From Candidozyma auris (Eukaryota > Ascomycota > Pichiomycetes > Serinales > Metschnikowiaceae): a DNA stretch of 64,000 nt. The stretch's first letter is position 1. Every line of letters begins with the position of its first letter. The stretch spans positions 620,001-684,000 of the forward strand of contig NC_072816.1 in the NCBI RefSeq assembly GCF_003013715.1. The letters run 5' to 3'. Both the position numbers and the translations under genes were made by a program. This document shows, one piece after another, positions 19,391 to 29,652 of the stretch. The notes beneath the pieces were generated by a model. It ran no database searches. It was not told where the DNA came from and saw only the letters and a program-made list of their open reading frames with translations.

Positions 19391-20365
19391 TTATGCATAC
19401 ACAATCGATGAAAATATGAAAATCAATTGCAAAACCACAAGGATGATGAATTTAATCACGAGACCACCTTGCTTTATCCCGATGGCGTTCTCCTCTAGTA
19501 CACCTGGATAAGGTGGTTTAACAATCCCAGGGCAAGTGAATATGGTTGAAATTATCAGACAAACGATGCATATTACGGTGAGCAATGCAACATCATCAGC
19601 CCTCGCAGCAATATAGCTGAATATGAACATCAACAATACTATGGCATCAAAGAACCAAAAGCCGATCTCGACGAGAGGCCTAGTAGCTCCCGTTGGTGGT
19701 TCCATTCCTTTGATTAATCGAGCAGCTGAGGCATCATAGTCTCTGTGATAGCGTTCGAACTCCTTAATCTTGTCCTCAGCTTCTTTACGTACTCCCGAAA
19801 AGATGTGTGTAAACTTTGAAAAGTACTTCTGCAAATCGTCGACTTTTCCTTCTTGTGCTGCCTTCAATGCCATTAAAGCAATAAATATGTTCCCGTCCCA
19901 TATGTCGGGCTTCACACATGTCTTGTTCAAGCACAATTTGTCGTAGTACCATTGATATCTTGAGTCACCAGCTGTCACATTCGGGAAGAATTCTGCAAGT
20001 CTGTCAGATGAATCAGGCACAAATTTTTCAAGCAGGCTTAAAACCGTTGAAGTGATATTTGGCCAGGTGGTAGCAGAGGTCTCCTCAATTTGGTATGAGG
20101 CAAAAGCAGGGGATGATACTCTAGGCCCAATATAATAAGAGACGTTAGACGAAAAGAAGATGAGGAACAGAACGCAATATAAGATCCGCAGTTTTGAAAT
20201 TTTTACACCATTATTGACCAGTTTCGAATGTTTTGAACGATCATGAGACCCGACTCTGTTTGAAACTGATTCGCTAGGTTGGTTCAATGTCTCCTTTGTG
20301 CGTTCCGATTCAATACTTTCCAATTTGATTTCGACGTTTATCCATTCCTCGGCTCTAGTCTCCAT
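19391..20365 (-). CDS. Orphan four-transmembrane protein
   Basis: 324 residues; I do not recognise the family. A charged cytosolic-type N-terminus (1-57) precedes a first membrane helix at about 58-78 (LRILYCVLFLIFFSSNV). An extracytoplasmic domain of about 150 residues follows, with possible N-glycosylation sites (NIT 103, NVT 129, NKT 147) and a close cysteine pair (CLNKTC). Three more helices lie at about 234-254, 259-280 and 301-323. The arrangement of one helix, a glycosylated loop and three helices loosely recalls eisosome Sur7/PalI-type proteins, but their signature motifs are absent, so no function is assigned. It is AT-richer than its neighbours. Start ATG at 20363-20365. It is divergent from MUS81 and shares a promoter region with it. 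Confidence 0.65.
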   Translation of the reverse strand: METRAEEWINVEIKLESIESERTKETLNQPSESVSNRVGSHDRSKHSKLVNNGVKISKLRILYCVLFLIFFSSNVSYYIGPRVSSPAFASYQIEETSATTWPNITSTVLSLLEKFVPDSSDRLAEFFPNVTAGDSRYQWYYDKLCLNKTCVKPDIWDGNIFIALMALKAAQEGKVDDLQKYFSKFTHIFSGVRKEAEDKIKEFERYHRDYDASAARLIKGMEPPTGATRPLVEIGFWFFDAIVLLMFIFSYIAARADDVALLTVICIVCLIISTIFTCPGIVKPPYPGVLEENAIGIKQGGLVIKFIILVVLQLIFIFSSIVYA

Positions 20366-20895
20366 CTTCGAAGTTGTTCTTCAAGTTTTGAAAAGAGATA
20401 TATACTTCTATTTATAGTTGAGCTTGACCTATAAGTCGACACAAAAGGGGGCAAAGGAGCTTGGAGTTGCTCCACAAGTTGCCTTTTGAGAGTAAATTTC
20501 CTTCAAGTTACCGAAGAAGCAGCAATTACCTTCTCAATAAAGGAAAAAAAAAAAATAAAAATTCCAAATTCCTGAAAACGGTAATCATTGTCAATATGCC
20601 TTGATCTTTTGAGAATTTGGTGTTATCTGAATTGCACAATTTGAACAAAGTGATCAGTGTCGTTATATGGCTGCGAAAACAATGGTCTCTGAAGTAGTAC
20701 CCTTTCATCAACTTTGAGAACACAGAAGAGCCATTTACTCTCACCTTAATCGTAACCTTAAATTATTTCTTTTTATTGCTTCCCTCTCCATTACTCTTCT
20801 CTTTCTTACATCATCTTCCTACGACATTCCATACTAACGCGCCCTGCTTACTCCCAATGTGTGCACACCAACATCAACAACCACCTTATGAACCC
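20366..20895. other. Divergent promoter region, orphan membrane protein / MUS81
   Basis: 530 bases with an exact TGGCTGCGAAAA at 20668-20679, 303 bases from the orphan start and 217 from MUS81. An A-rich tract lies at 20541-20560. ACGCGC (20837) is an imperfect MCB-like hexamer near MUS81. Confidence 0.5.
20668..20679 (+). promoter_or_regulatory. TGGCTGCGAAAA element, exact copy
   Basis: In the shared promoter region of the orphan membrane protein gene and MUS81. Confidence 0.5.
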
Positions 20896-22617
20896 ATGGC
20901 TGAACTCGATTTGAACCTGCTATTTGCAGGATGGCTCGAAGCCCACGCAGCTGAGCTCACGAAGAAAGGTTCCAAATTGGGATTCGCCTATACTAAGGCG
21001 TTCAACAATGTCAAAAACCACTCGCAACCCATTGAGAACGCGAAACATCTACGGCAGATCTCGTGTGTGGGCCAGAAAACGTTTGAGTTTCTCTGTTCGA
21101 AGCTCAAGAAGCACTGCGAGGGAGAGAACCTCCCGTTTCCAGAAGGATTTGCGTCGTTTTTGGAGGAGAGAGTGGGCGGGAAGAGAGCACATGAGCTAGA
21201 TGATGAGACATCGAAGAAAAAGCCCAAACGCAGGAGCCTGTGGGTGCCCAAACGCAGGAGCCTGTGGGTGCCCAAACGCAGATCTGGTTCTTGGGCCATA
21301 CTAATAGCATTATATAGGAACAAAGGAATGGAAAAGGGTCTAAGGAAAGAGGACATTATTGAAAGCGCCTCTCAGTACTGCGACCACTCCTTCACAGCCA
21401 ACCCAGCAGCCAGAGACTTCTATTCTGCGTGGGACGGCATCAAGACCCTTATGAATCGAGAGCTAGTTGAGTGTGTGGGAAGGGCGCCAAAACTATATTT
21501 ACTTACTGAGTCTGGTGTGGCGATGGCTCGTGTGATCATGCAGCAGGAAGACATTCACTCGTCTCCAGCACCAACAGTGGATTTGAGCTTTGACAATGGC
21601 GTTCGAGTTACCCCAGAGCTGTCTTTCATACCACAGCTGCAGATGGATACTCCATCGAGTCCCTTAAGAACTAAATTGAATCACGATGCTGCTCGAAAGA
21701 TTTACAGGAATGTGCCTTACGATGTATGGAACCCTGAGGACTACGAGGTGGCCGTATTGTTTGACACAAGAGAAATGCGGTCGCAAACAGAAAGAGATTT
21801 CTTTCAAAAAAGAGTTTCCCATCACAATATCTCGTGCGATGTTCGGGCGCTTTCTGTGGGGGACATCTTGTGGATAGCAAGACACAAGCATACTGGCAAA
21901 GAGGTGGTGCTCAACTACGTGTGTGAGAGGAAACGAATCGACGACTTGGCCATTTCGATCAAAGATGGAAGGTTCGTTGAGCAGAAGAATCGTTTGCAAA
22001 AGTCTGCGTTGAAGAACGTCTACTACATTGTCGAAGAGGGTGGTCTATGTGACATGGACCGGATTTTGGAGATGAAAAATTCAATCCAAACGGCGATCTC
22101 CATGATCATGACGGTCTCCAAGTTGTTTTTTGAGCGATTCAGAAAGTCAGATGATATTGTCGACTGGGTAGTCGCCATAACCAACATCTTACAAGAAAGG
22201 TACTCCAAGATCCGACTTATTGTACTTCGACCTGCTTCATTGGAGAACCAAGCCCAATACTCTGAAGTGCTACAAGCATTCAGAGAGAAATTTGAATCTC
22301 GAAGAACAAAATACGAATGCGTCCATTCGTTTCCCGCTTACCAGGCTGTCTTGTCCAAATCAGATATGATGACGGTGAAGGAGATGTTCATCTTGATGCT
22401 CATGCTGGTGCGAGGAATCTCCTTGGAAAAAGCTGTGGTGATACAAAACTACTTCCAGACGCCACGACGGCTCATAGAGTACTACCTAGAAAACTCGGAA
22501 TTGGAAGAGGACGAAAAAGCTCAATTGATGTTTAAAATGTTTGGGAATCATGTGGGAAACAAAAAAATAGGTAAGGCAGCCCTGGCTGCGCTATATGAAG
22601 CATGGGGAAAGGAGTGA
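20896..22617 (+). CDS. MUS81: Mus81 structure-specific endonuclease
   Basis: 573 residues from ATG 20896 (MAELDLNLLFAGWLEAHAAEL), where the family's N-terminal helix-hairpin-helix domain begins; ATG 20857 would add 13 residues. A winged-helix region (about 130-215) follows, then the XPF-type nuclease with FDTRE (289-293) and the catalytic ERK (344-346) in VCERKRIDDLA. The C-terminal HhH dimer domain completes the protein. Mus81 with Mms4/Eme1 cuts flaps, replication forks and nicked Holliday junctions. Odd: a 24-base unit is repeated in tandem at 21223-21270, giving KRRSLWVP repeats in the linker after the first domain. PET123 follows 91 bases downstream on the same strand. Confidence 0.93.
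   Translation: MAELDLNLLFAGWLEAHAAELTKKGSKLGFAYTKAFNNVKNHSQPIENAKHLRQISCVGQKTFEFLCSKLKKHCEGENLPFPEGFASFLEERVGGKRAHELDDETSKKKPKRRSLWVPKRRSLWVPKRRSGSWAILIALYRNKGMEKGLRKEDIIESASQYCDHSFTANPAARDFYSAWDGIKTLMNRELVECVGRAPKLYLLTESGVAMARVIMQQEDIHSSPAPTVDLSFDNGVRVTPELSFIPQLQMDTPSSPLRTKLNHDAARKIYRNVPYDVWNPEDYEVAVLFDTREMRSQTERDFFQKRVSHHNISCDVRALSVGDILWIARHKHTGKEVVLNYVCERKRIDDLAISIKDGRFVEQKNRLQKSALKNVYYIVEEGGLCDMDRILEMKNSIQTAISMIMTVSKLFFERFRKSDDIVDWVVAITNILQERYSKIRLIVLRPASLENQAQYSEVLQAFREKFESRRTKYECVHSFPAYQAVLSKSDMMTVKEMFILMLMLVRGISLEKAVVIQNYFQTPRRLIEYYLENSELEEDEKAQLMFKMFGNHVGNKKIGKAALAALYEAWGKE
21223..21281 (+). repeat. 24-bp coding tandem repeat in MUS81
   Basis: Two identical 24-base copies (21223-21246 and 21247-21270), then an 11-base partial third copy that diverges. 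The length is a multiple of three, so the frame is kept. It encodes a basic Trp-containing octapeptide, PKRRSLWV. Confidence 0.9.
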
Positions 22618-22708
22618 TATAATCTGAGTGCTTTAGGTGCGCGCACGACGGAAACATACAAAACTTTTTCCAAGGGCACGCAAGACCAACTGTAATCAAT
22701 CTAGGGCC

Positions 22709-23629
22709 ATGCATCCTACATCAGTAAGCTTGGGCAAGGGCGCCCTTAAATACGGTGGCAAGTCAGGTATCTTGCCGAAATTGAGGCCCATTTTCAAGAA
22801 CCCCATCACACCTCCACCGGAGTATGTGAAAAAGCAAGAGGCTAAACTAGAACAAGGTTATGCTGAAGGAGTGCCTACCCCTAAAATTAACGGTCGTCGT
22901 GTTGCCCGTCAGCCTGCCCCAAAGCAGATCATCCCAGTTGAGGAGGTTATCAAGAGAAGAATCGAGTTGAAGACTCCAGATGTGGACCCCAGTAAGCTAC
23001 AAGGCGATGAGTTGTGGGCGTACAAGAGAGATCAGATCAGAAAAGAGCATTTAAGGGATGCGTATTTGACTGAGGCGAGAAGACTCGAGAGGCTAGAAAA
23101 GCTCAAGGCAAGAAAGCACGAATTGGAGGAGAAGCATAAGGCCGAGGATAAGGTGCACGAAGATAGTGAGGCTACCAAGTTGACGTTACCCACGATAGAC
23201 TCGTATCTCAAGGGACCAATTATGAGGCCCAGAACTCCAGAAGAGAAAGCCATCAACGAAGAGCAAAGAGCGTTGAACAGAAGGTTACTGGAGTTGAAGA
23301 TCAAGGAACAGAAGGCCAACGAGTTGTTAGAGTTGTACCATGCGTCCGCCAACTTCATCACCACCGAAGAAGAGTTGGAGGAGGCTGTCAGAGAAGCATT
23401 TGAGGTGAAGGTTGGTCAGTTCGAGAGCAACGAGAGATTAGTGGAGGACAAGCTCTTCGGGTACAGCAATGCATACGCCAACTCGAAGATCAACGAGAGA
23501 ATGATCAAGGATGCTGCATTTGGTGAGATTGATGGCCAGCCCGGTCTTGAGACAGTAAAGGATACATTGAGCGGAGAGAACGAGAAGCTTCGGAGAGATG
23601 CCCAAGCGGAGCTCAACAAGGATGCGTGA
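22709..23629 (+). CDS. PET123: Mitochondrial small-subunit ribosomal protein Pet123 (mS26)
   Basis: 306 residues from ATG 22709 (MHPTSVSLGKGALKYGGKSG). The GKGALKYGGKSGILP segment matches the Pet123 N-terminus, which in S. cerevisiae begins at the GKGAAKYG equivalent. Later family segments are present: a helix-rich middle (RLERLEKLKARKHELEEKHK), LTLPTIDSYLKGPIMRPRTPEEKAINEEQRALNRRLLELK and NELLELYHASANFITTEEEL. The protein belongs to the yeast mitochondrial 37S subunit and is needed for mitochondrial translation. The upstream in-frame extension starts at GTG and looks non-coding. It follows MUS81 and precedes NDC1 on the same strand. Confidence 0.88.
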   Translation: MHPTSVSLGKGALKYGGKSGILPKLRPIFKNPITPPPEYVKKQEAKLEQGYAEGVPTPKINGRRVARQPAPKQIIPVEEVIKRRIELKTPDVDPSKLQGDELWAYKRDQIRKEHLRDAYLTEARRLERLEKLKARKHELEEKHKAEDKVHEDSEATKLTLPTIDSYLKGPIMRPRTPEEKAINEEQRALNRRLLELKIKEQKANELLELYHASANFITTEEELEEAVREAFEVKVGQFESNERLVEDKLFGYSNAYANSKINERMIKDAAFGEIDGQPGLETVKDTLSGENEKLRRDAQAELNKDA

Positions 23630-23736
23630 ACATGTAAATAGATTGTCAACAAGCGCTAGTACGATGACGATGGTCCTGATGAGTAGTTCAACACACATAA
23701 GCGAAATCAAGGATCAACGAAACCAAGGAAATCATG

Positions 23737-23748
23737 ATTTTGCAACCA
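23737..23748 (-). promoter_or_regulatory. GGYTGCRAAA element (variant TGGTTGCAAAAT), minus strand
   Basis: 87 bases upstream of the NDC1 start and opposite in strand to it. One of only two good copies written on the minus strand. Confidence 0.42.
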
Positions 23749-23834
23749 CTTTATGTCCATGACCTGCACATTACCCGCCTACCGAGTCTCTGCTTAAACA
23801 GAGCCATTCACACCCCTACTGTCAAAACTGAAGC

Positions 23835-25784
23835 ATGTCTGGTTCTTTAAAACCACCGCCAAAGCGGATCACATCGTACCAACACTACTTCAAGAAAGTG
23901 TTTGAGAAGCGATTGCGCTACTGGAACAAGATTGCGTTTCTTTTGGCCCTAGGGGCAAGCTTCATTTTGGCATTTCCTTACATGAGCATCTGGAGAAACC
24001 TAGCCTACACCTTCACCTTCAGAGGGCTCCTTTTGTACTTGGCCTTGTTTCTCGTAAAGCTTTGCCGAAACTCTAATGCGACTGTTGAATACAGCAAAAG
24101 CAAAACTTTGGCGCAGCAGATTGTCCGCAGCGTATTCACCCGTCGCTATGTCACCAGCTTGCTCTTTTACTTGGGCTCCTCGTACATGATCTACGGCTTG
24201 TTCATGTTGCAATTGCCCTTGAGGTCGCAGTATAGCATTGTTGCCAAAGAGTTCCGGAGAAGGCCGGCAATCAACGACGAGTGGGTGTATTTCTGGTTTC
24301 ATGCTTATTATGTTGCCTTGATGTATACGGTGCAGCACATTGTGTTTCAAAGAAACCGACTTCAGTTCAGGTACGGCGTGAACCATATTAGACCGGACAG
24401 TGTGTTGTTCACGAAGTTCCCTTCGCTTTTGGGGCACGCTGTTTTGTTTAATACCGTCACTTTGGTGAGCTCTCCAGTAGTGTACTGGGTGATCAGGTCC
24501 ACTATCTACAAGATCAATTGGTTATTTTTCACGATTCTCTCGTTGGACCTGACGATTCCAAGGTTCCACATTGGCTTCAGGACTTTGTTCAACATCTCGT
24601 TTGTGTCGTTTTTTGTGTTTTTGCTCTGGGAAATCGTCAATCATGTCTACGATACCTACGCCACCATTGGCTGCTTGGACGGGAAGAAGCCCATAAGCAG
24701 TTATAGTGCCGACCCTATCAGCACGATCTTGTCATGTTTACGTGATGTGGAGCCTGAGAACCAAATAAGCAGGTTGACGGCGTTCCAGGAATTGGCCTAT
24801 TTGGCCACTACCGACGATCCAGAAGGGGTCAAAAGACGTAAAGCTATCTATAATGCTCACTCGGTAGCAGGATTTGTGTGGCCAGCAATTCTTGATGAGT
24901 GTGCATTGGTGATCAAAGAAACGTCTTCAAGGGTCAACTATCGTTCTGAATCTGATATGAAGGCACTTCGAGGCTCCCAAGAAAGCACCAAAACTGAAGA
25001 GCCCCTCACCGAAAATAAGGATTCCTTCTTATTTGGCAACTCATTCAATACAACATCAGACACCACTCAGCCGCTTTTTGATGCTTCCTCTAGCCCTCTT
25101 AAGAGGTATGAGGAGGTAGCTCCTTCAAAGCCATCATTTTACACTCGCATGGAGAAGAGTCCATTCGGAAAAATGATCATCGATAATGTTCTTAAACCAG
25201 CACACAAATACTTGTCCGTCTATCTCAACCCACAAGAGTCCAGATCGAAACCCAAGGGCTTCACGAACAAGGTGGCTCTTCTTCAACAATACTACACTGA
25301 ATATAGAAATGAGGTTCTTGATTCTAGTATTGGTGTCTTATTCAGAATCACTCTCAAAAGAGATACAGAGTCTAGGGTGGTGAATCCTGTCAACTACGGG
25401 AATGCTGTCATTGCCTTGGCCGGGATTTTGATGCATGCTGTGGAAGAAGATCGAAACAACACCGTCACAGGAGCCCATATAAGTGAGGTGTTGAACCTCC
25501 TAGAAAGGCCAATAAGAGCATGTGCTAATTACACGGACATTTTGCCTGCTTCAGTGTACCTCACGAAGGAGCAAAGAGAGAATGAGCACGCTACCAGGCA
25601 GCATCTAATTGCACTATTGCATGACTTGACAATCCAGCAGTTTTTCCATCTTTGTGTTAAATACAATCACAAGCTCAACGACTTGCTGTTGTCATCCAGA
25701 GCTTTTAAACTCGCCAAGTGGGTTATTGACGCATCCATCGCTCAGCAACAAAAAGAGAGAAATCCTTCCGACTTGTATTACTAA
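23835..25784 (+). CDS. NDC1: Nuclear pore / spindle pole membrane protein Ndc1
   Basis: 649 residues. Six membrane helices occupy the N-terminal ~300 residues, e.g. IAFLLALGASFILAFPYMSI, FRGLLLYLALFLVKL, YVTSLLFYLGSSYMIYGLFML and NISFVSFFVFLLWEIVNHVYDTY. A soluble C-terminal half starts with the conserved block LTAFQELAYLATTDDPEGVKRRKAIY. This layout and block are diagnostic for Ndc1, which anchors the nuclear pore complex in the envelope and inserts the spindle pole body. The C-terminal helices (YGNAVIALAGILMHAVEED; LHDLTIQQFFHLCVKYNHKLNDLL) also fit. The gene is convergent with NHX1 at only 87 bases. Confidence 0.92.
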   Translation: MSGSLKPPPKRITSYQHYFKKVFEKRLRYWNKIAFLLALGASFILAFPYMSIWRNLAYTFTFRGLLLYLALFLVKLCRNSNATVEYSKSKTLAQQIVRSVFTRRYVTSLLFYLGSSYMIYGLFMLQLPLRSQYSIVAKEFRRRPAINDEWVYFWFHAYYVALMYTVQHIVFQRNRLQFRYGVNHIRPDSVLFTKFPSLLGHAVLFNTVTLVSSPVVYWVIRSTIYKINWLFFTILSLDLTIPRFHIGFRTLFNISFVSFFVFLLWEIVNHVYDTYATIGCLDGKKPISSYSADPISTILSCLRDVEPENQISRLTAFQELAYLATTDDPEGVKRRKAIYNAHSVAGFVWPAILDECALVIKETSSRVNYRSESDMKALRGSQESTKTEEPLTENKDSFLFGNSFNTTSDTTQPLFDASSSPLKRYEEVAPSKPSFYTRMEKSPFGKMIIDNVLKPAHKYLSVYLNPQESRSKPKGFTNKVALLQQYYTEYRNEVLDSSIGVLFRITLKRDTESRVVNPVNYGNAVIALAGILMHAVEEDRNNTVTGAHISEVLNLLERPIRACANYTDILPASVYLTKEQRENEHATRQHLIALLHDLTIQQFFHLCVKYNHKLNDLLLSSRAFKLAKWVIDASIAQQQKERNPSDLYY

Positions 25785-25871
25785 ACAGCAACCTTTAATA
25801 TATATCTTACCTGTGATCTTTTACCGTGAATCATGTGTAAGTTTTTGTGTCAAGAAAAAATGACAAAGAAC

Positions 25872-27806
25872 TCAAACAGGTGAGCCGTCATTGTTGTCAT
25901 TTCCGCGTTGACCGGGCATTTTGTCTAGGAGAACAGGCTTCAAAACCTCTTCATCGAACTTCGTAAACCATTTCGCATGCTCCTCTGCACTCAAGAAAGC
26001 CCCCAATATACCATTGTTTACTTGAGCGGCAGATGAAGAGTTCGCTCCAGGCAAGTTGTTGGAGGTCGTCAACATGTCGTCGACATCACTTCCATTCAAC
26101 TCATCATCATCGTTGGCTAGGTCAGGCTGTGAATTATTCCTTGAGTTCAGTAGACTGGAGTTCTTTATGTACGGAAGACTCGTGTTGCTGGTATTTCTGA
26201 AGTTGGTGCTTGAATTGCCGTTAGCGTAAGGATTGTTTTCGTATCTTCGACTACCCATGATGTTAACACTTGGGGTAGATTCAAGAGCAACTCTAGGTGC
26301 TTCAATGTCAAACTCATCGTCAGAGTCATTCTCTTCCACACAACCAACTTTAATACCTAGTATTTCAAGCATAGAAGCTGTGGTGCCTCCAAAAAAGATG
26401 ACGGTGAGTACGACAACAACCAACACCGTTGCTAGAAGAGTCCACTTGGCTTCACCTTGGATACCTAAAGCCAAGGCAACACCAACCGCACCTCTTAATC
26501 CGGCCCAGAATATCATCATTTGATACAGATGGCTTATATCTTCTGGTTGAGACTGGGAAGAGATGCCACCAGACATGACGGTGTTTCTGCTAAATCTTTC
26601 GAATCTCGAACGATAAAGGAAGTTCAAGAGCCTAGAGAGAGGGAACACAGCACACCAACGGGCGATACAGATGGAAATAAAAGTGACAATAATCAATAAT
26701 GGCTTGAATACCAACTCAACCTCAGTGAACAAGGACAAACCCAAGTAGATAAAGATAAAGTTTTCCGATAGCTGAGCAAGAAACTGAAAGATATATTTTG
26801 TGGCGATTTGTGTTCGTCTGGACATGTTGAAGTAAGCATAGTGCTTCAAGGTGATGCCGCAGAAAAGCAAAGAGACAATTCCAGACATGTGGGCACCATT
26901 GGAAAAGAAGTATGATTGGTAGGCGAAGAGCAAAACTAAACAAGTTTCGATTTGCGGATAGCGCCTGATGTGCGAGTGTTTCAAGATCAAGGCCACAATG
27001 ATACCAATTGCAATGCCGATAAAAGTGGAAATCGTGAAGGTCATTAAGAATAATGCCACACCTTCAAAGAAGGAGGAGAAGGTGACTTTTTTGCCGTGGA
27101 ACTTGGCGCATGTTTCGAACATGACAATGGAAATAGCATCATTCAAGAGCGACTCTCCAAAAATGATCGTGTAAAGCTTTGGGTCCACCTTATAGGCATT
27201 GAAGATGGACAAGATGGTGACTGGATCGGTGGCAGACAAGGTAGCACCGACAGCCAAAGTATCAACAAACTCGAGCTTGACGCCATCAACGCCCAATGCC
27301 GTCCAGATGTACAAGATCACGCCAAGGACCAAGGCGGATATAAACGTTCCCGGTATGGCAAAGGTCAAGATGGAGCCGATGTTTCTGAAAAAATTGGCCT
27401 GATGTAGCTCATAACCCGAATTCAAAATGATAGGCGGTAACAAAATATTGAAAAAGTAGCCCGACTTGAACTTCACTGCGTCTTGGATGTAATGGCCAGG
27501 GGCCACTCGAATAATCAACCCCACAACCATTCCGTAAAATATAGACAACACCGTCTCGTGAATTGCCTTGATGCGGCGTTGCTGTAGATAGTATGACGAC
27601 CACAACGCCAGACATAGGAGGAATAGAAGAATGAAAAGAGCCCACGAAGAGAACATCTCCTCGGTAACGGGGTCAGCGTCCTCCTCGGGATCGGGAGTGG
27701 TCACATCGGGTAGGTCGTCTTCGTCTGATACGGCACGCTTGAGAAGATATCCAATGCCCTTAAGAGCGGCTTGCTTAGCAACGACGGCGGTGACATTTGC
27801 AAGCAT
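25872..27806 (-). CDS. NHX1: Endosomal Na+(K+)/H+ exchanger Nhx1
   Basis: 644 residues. The first membrane helix is ALFILLFLLCLALWSSYYLQQRR. The CPA1 exchanger core has FFNILLPPIILNSGYELH (amiloride-site segment), VGATLSATDPVTILSIF and the hallmark FGESLLNDAISIVMF with the ion-coupling acidic residue. WAGLRGAVGVALALG follows. The hydrophilic tail of about 180 residues is rich in Ser and Asn. This matches yeast Nhx1, which exchanges cations for protons in late endosomes and vacuoles and controls lumenal pH and sorting. The ATG is at 27804-27806; the N-terminus has a hydrophobic-basic start before an acidic stretch. A CGGTTGCAAAAA element lies 87 bases upstream. Confidence 0.95.
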   Translation of the reverse strand: MLANVTAVVAKQAALKGIGYLLKRAVSDEDDLPDVTTPDPEEDADPVTEEMFSSWALFILLFLLCLALWSSYYLQQRRIKAIHETVLSIFYGMVVGLIIRVAPGHYIQDAVKFKSGYFFNILLPPIILNSGYELHQANFFRNIGSILTFAIPGTFISALVLGVILYIWTALGVDGVKLEFVDTLAVGATLSATDPVTILSIFNAYKVDPKLYTIIFGESLLNDAISIVMFETCAKFHGKKVTFSSFFEGVALFLMTFTISTFIGIAIGIIVALILKHSHIRRYPQIETCLVLLFAYQSYFFSNGAHMSGIVSLLFCGITLKHYAYFNMSRRTQIATKYIFQFLAQLSENFIFIYLGLSLFTEVELVFKPLLIIVTFISICIARWCAVFPLSRLLNFLYRSRFERFSRNTVMSGGISSQSQPEDISHLYQMMIFWAGLRGAVGVALALGIQGEAKWTLLATVLVVVVLTVIFFGGTTASMLEILGIKVGCVEENDSDDEFDIEAPRVALESTPSVNIMGSRRYENNPYANGNSSTNFRNTSNTSLPYIKNSSLLNSRNNSQPDLANDDDELNGSDVDDMLTTSNNLPGANSSSAAQVNNGILGAFLSAEEHAKWFTKFDEEVLKPVLLDKMPGQRGNDNNDGSPV

Positions 27807-27892
27807 CAGGCAGTTTCTGGAGATGGATTGATAGCAGGTAGTACTTATCGTGATAATGAGCGTGTCAAACGGATGCTTGTGGTGTGCAGGAA

Positions 27893-27904
27893 CGGTTGCA
27901 AAAA
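27893..27904 (+). promoter_or_regulatory. GGYTGCRAAA element (variant CGGTTGCAAAAA)
   Basis: 87 bases upstream of NHX1, opposite in strand to the gene. Confidence 0.42.
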
Positions 27905-28744
27905 GGTGTCAAAAGGGGAAAAGTGGAGGGCAGTGGAGGAATGGCTACAAGAGAGATGATTTTTGAGATGGTTGGTGATTTGAAATGAGGATGCTGATTG
28001 GGGGTGTTTTCGAAATTGTGGGAGATGTGGGCATCATGGTGCGTCAGAGGTTGAGTGAGGAACACATCAAGCAGAATCCCGAAAAGTCAATTGGGCTGTG
28101 GACAAAGAATAGTATACTAGGTGAAGGCTTCTTTCTGGAGAGAAACTTCAGAAATTTTGACTCTGAATGCACTTTGGTTGGGAGCGGGTGCTCGGGATCG
28201 AGGAAACAGTATAGTACATATGCTGAAGGACATTAGAAGAGTGGCATTCATGGATTCATGCTTTGGAAATTATCAGCGTTATGGTACTCTACTAAATTCA
28301 TATATTATGCTCTACTTCCTGTTTAGGAACACTTGGTGTCCTTTGTTGATGATTGGAGGCCGTCATTTCAATGACTTATTCTTGAATCATATAGGTGGTT
28401 TAAACTTTACAGGAGGGCTCGATGTCCTTGTTCGGCTTATACTTAATCAAAAGACAAGTTAAAAAGAAATAATGAAATTCAACTCTCTCACTTTCTTGCA
28501 ATTATTTGCCATTGGATGCACCGGGAGTATCACTGAGAAGCTGCACCTTCGAAGCAAGGATGGCTTCATATTTTGGTGAGACAACAGCGAAGAATGAACC
28601 ACTTCAGCCTCTGCTAGCCCTCTCTTCCATGTGCATCACTAGAGAGGATTAAATGGCCACAAAGACCTTAAGACTCACATACTTGTAGAGAGCACCCAGC
28701 GATGTGCTCAATCAAGACGTGATCGAGGGAAATAATAATCCCTG

Positions 28745-28783
28745 AAAAAAAAAAGAAGAAAAAAAAAAAAAGAAAAAAAAAAA
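28745..28783 (+). repeat. Oligo(A) tract
   Basis: About 39 bases of A interrupted only by single G positions. Likely a nucleosome-excluding tract in the NHX1/SLY41 intergenic region. Confidence 0.7.
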
Positions 28784-29621
28784 CTCAACGTGCTACAATA
28801 GCCCCATAAATTTGCAACATCGTAAAATTCAGCTCACAAAAGTGGCACCTGCCAATTGCGGCGACCCAAGTGCCAAAACCGTTTGACCCATCCACTTAGC
28901 CCCCCAGCCTCGAAAGGCTAAACCCTACCAAGCCAACAAAGCTTATCTTTACGACCCAAGCCACGGTCACAGCAATCACACGAACACAAGTCTGAGCGGT
29001 CATTTTGCCCGAGACTCTTGTCTCGCCCGGACCTGCTCTCCCGCTCTACTTCAGTATGTACATGTTACATGTTTTTACGGGCTTTTATGGGCTACGGAAA
29101 TCTACAAGATCGAGAATAGTTCTTTGCAAAAAGATTGCAATTTTCAATCTCAGCATGACTCAAAAAACGCTATATTGCACTTTTGGAAATTTTGTCTCTT
29201 CAGTCGGTGGTGCAAAAATAGCCTCTGCCAGCCGCATCCTCAGTGACACCTCCACTTGACAGCGCACTGACACATATTGCTCAGCAGCAAGCTTAGGCAC
29301 CAGACAAAAACGCAGTGACAGTGCCAATGCACGATGAATTGGTCAGATTTTGAGTTTTGGCTGAAATTTGTAGAATTCTCTTGAACATTTTTGGTGTCCG
29401 CTAACAAAAAAAAATTAGAGAGAAAAGGGACTAAGTTTTTGGAGGCGGCCAGCGTTGGTTGGTTTTGCTGGCTGCTAAATCCAGCGCGGGCCAGGCGTAA
29501 TCCAGCAGAAGTGGCAGAGGCACTGAAGTAGAAGAACAAAAGAACGGAGTCAACAAACAAAAAAAAAGATAGTGAAATTGACTTCACGAGAATCACATTT
29601 ACTGTCTCTCATTTTTGGTGA

Positions 29622-29628
<7 letters not shown>

Positions 29629-29652
<24 letters not shown>
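29629..29652. repeat. (AT)12 microsatellite
   Basis: Twelve uninterrupted AT units about 400 bases upstream of SLY41. Confidence 0.9.
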
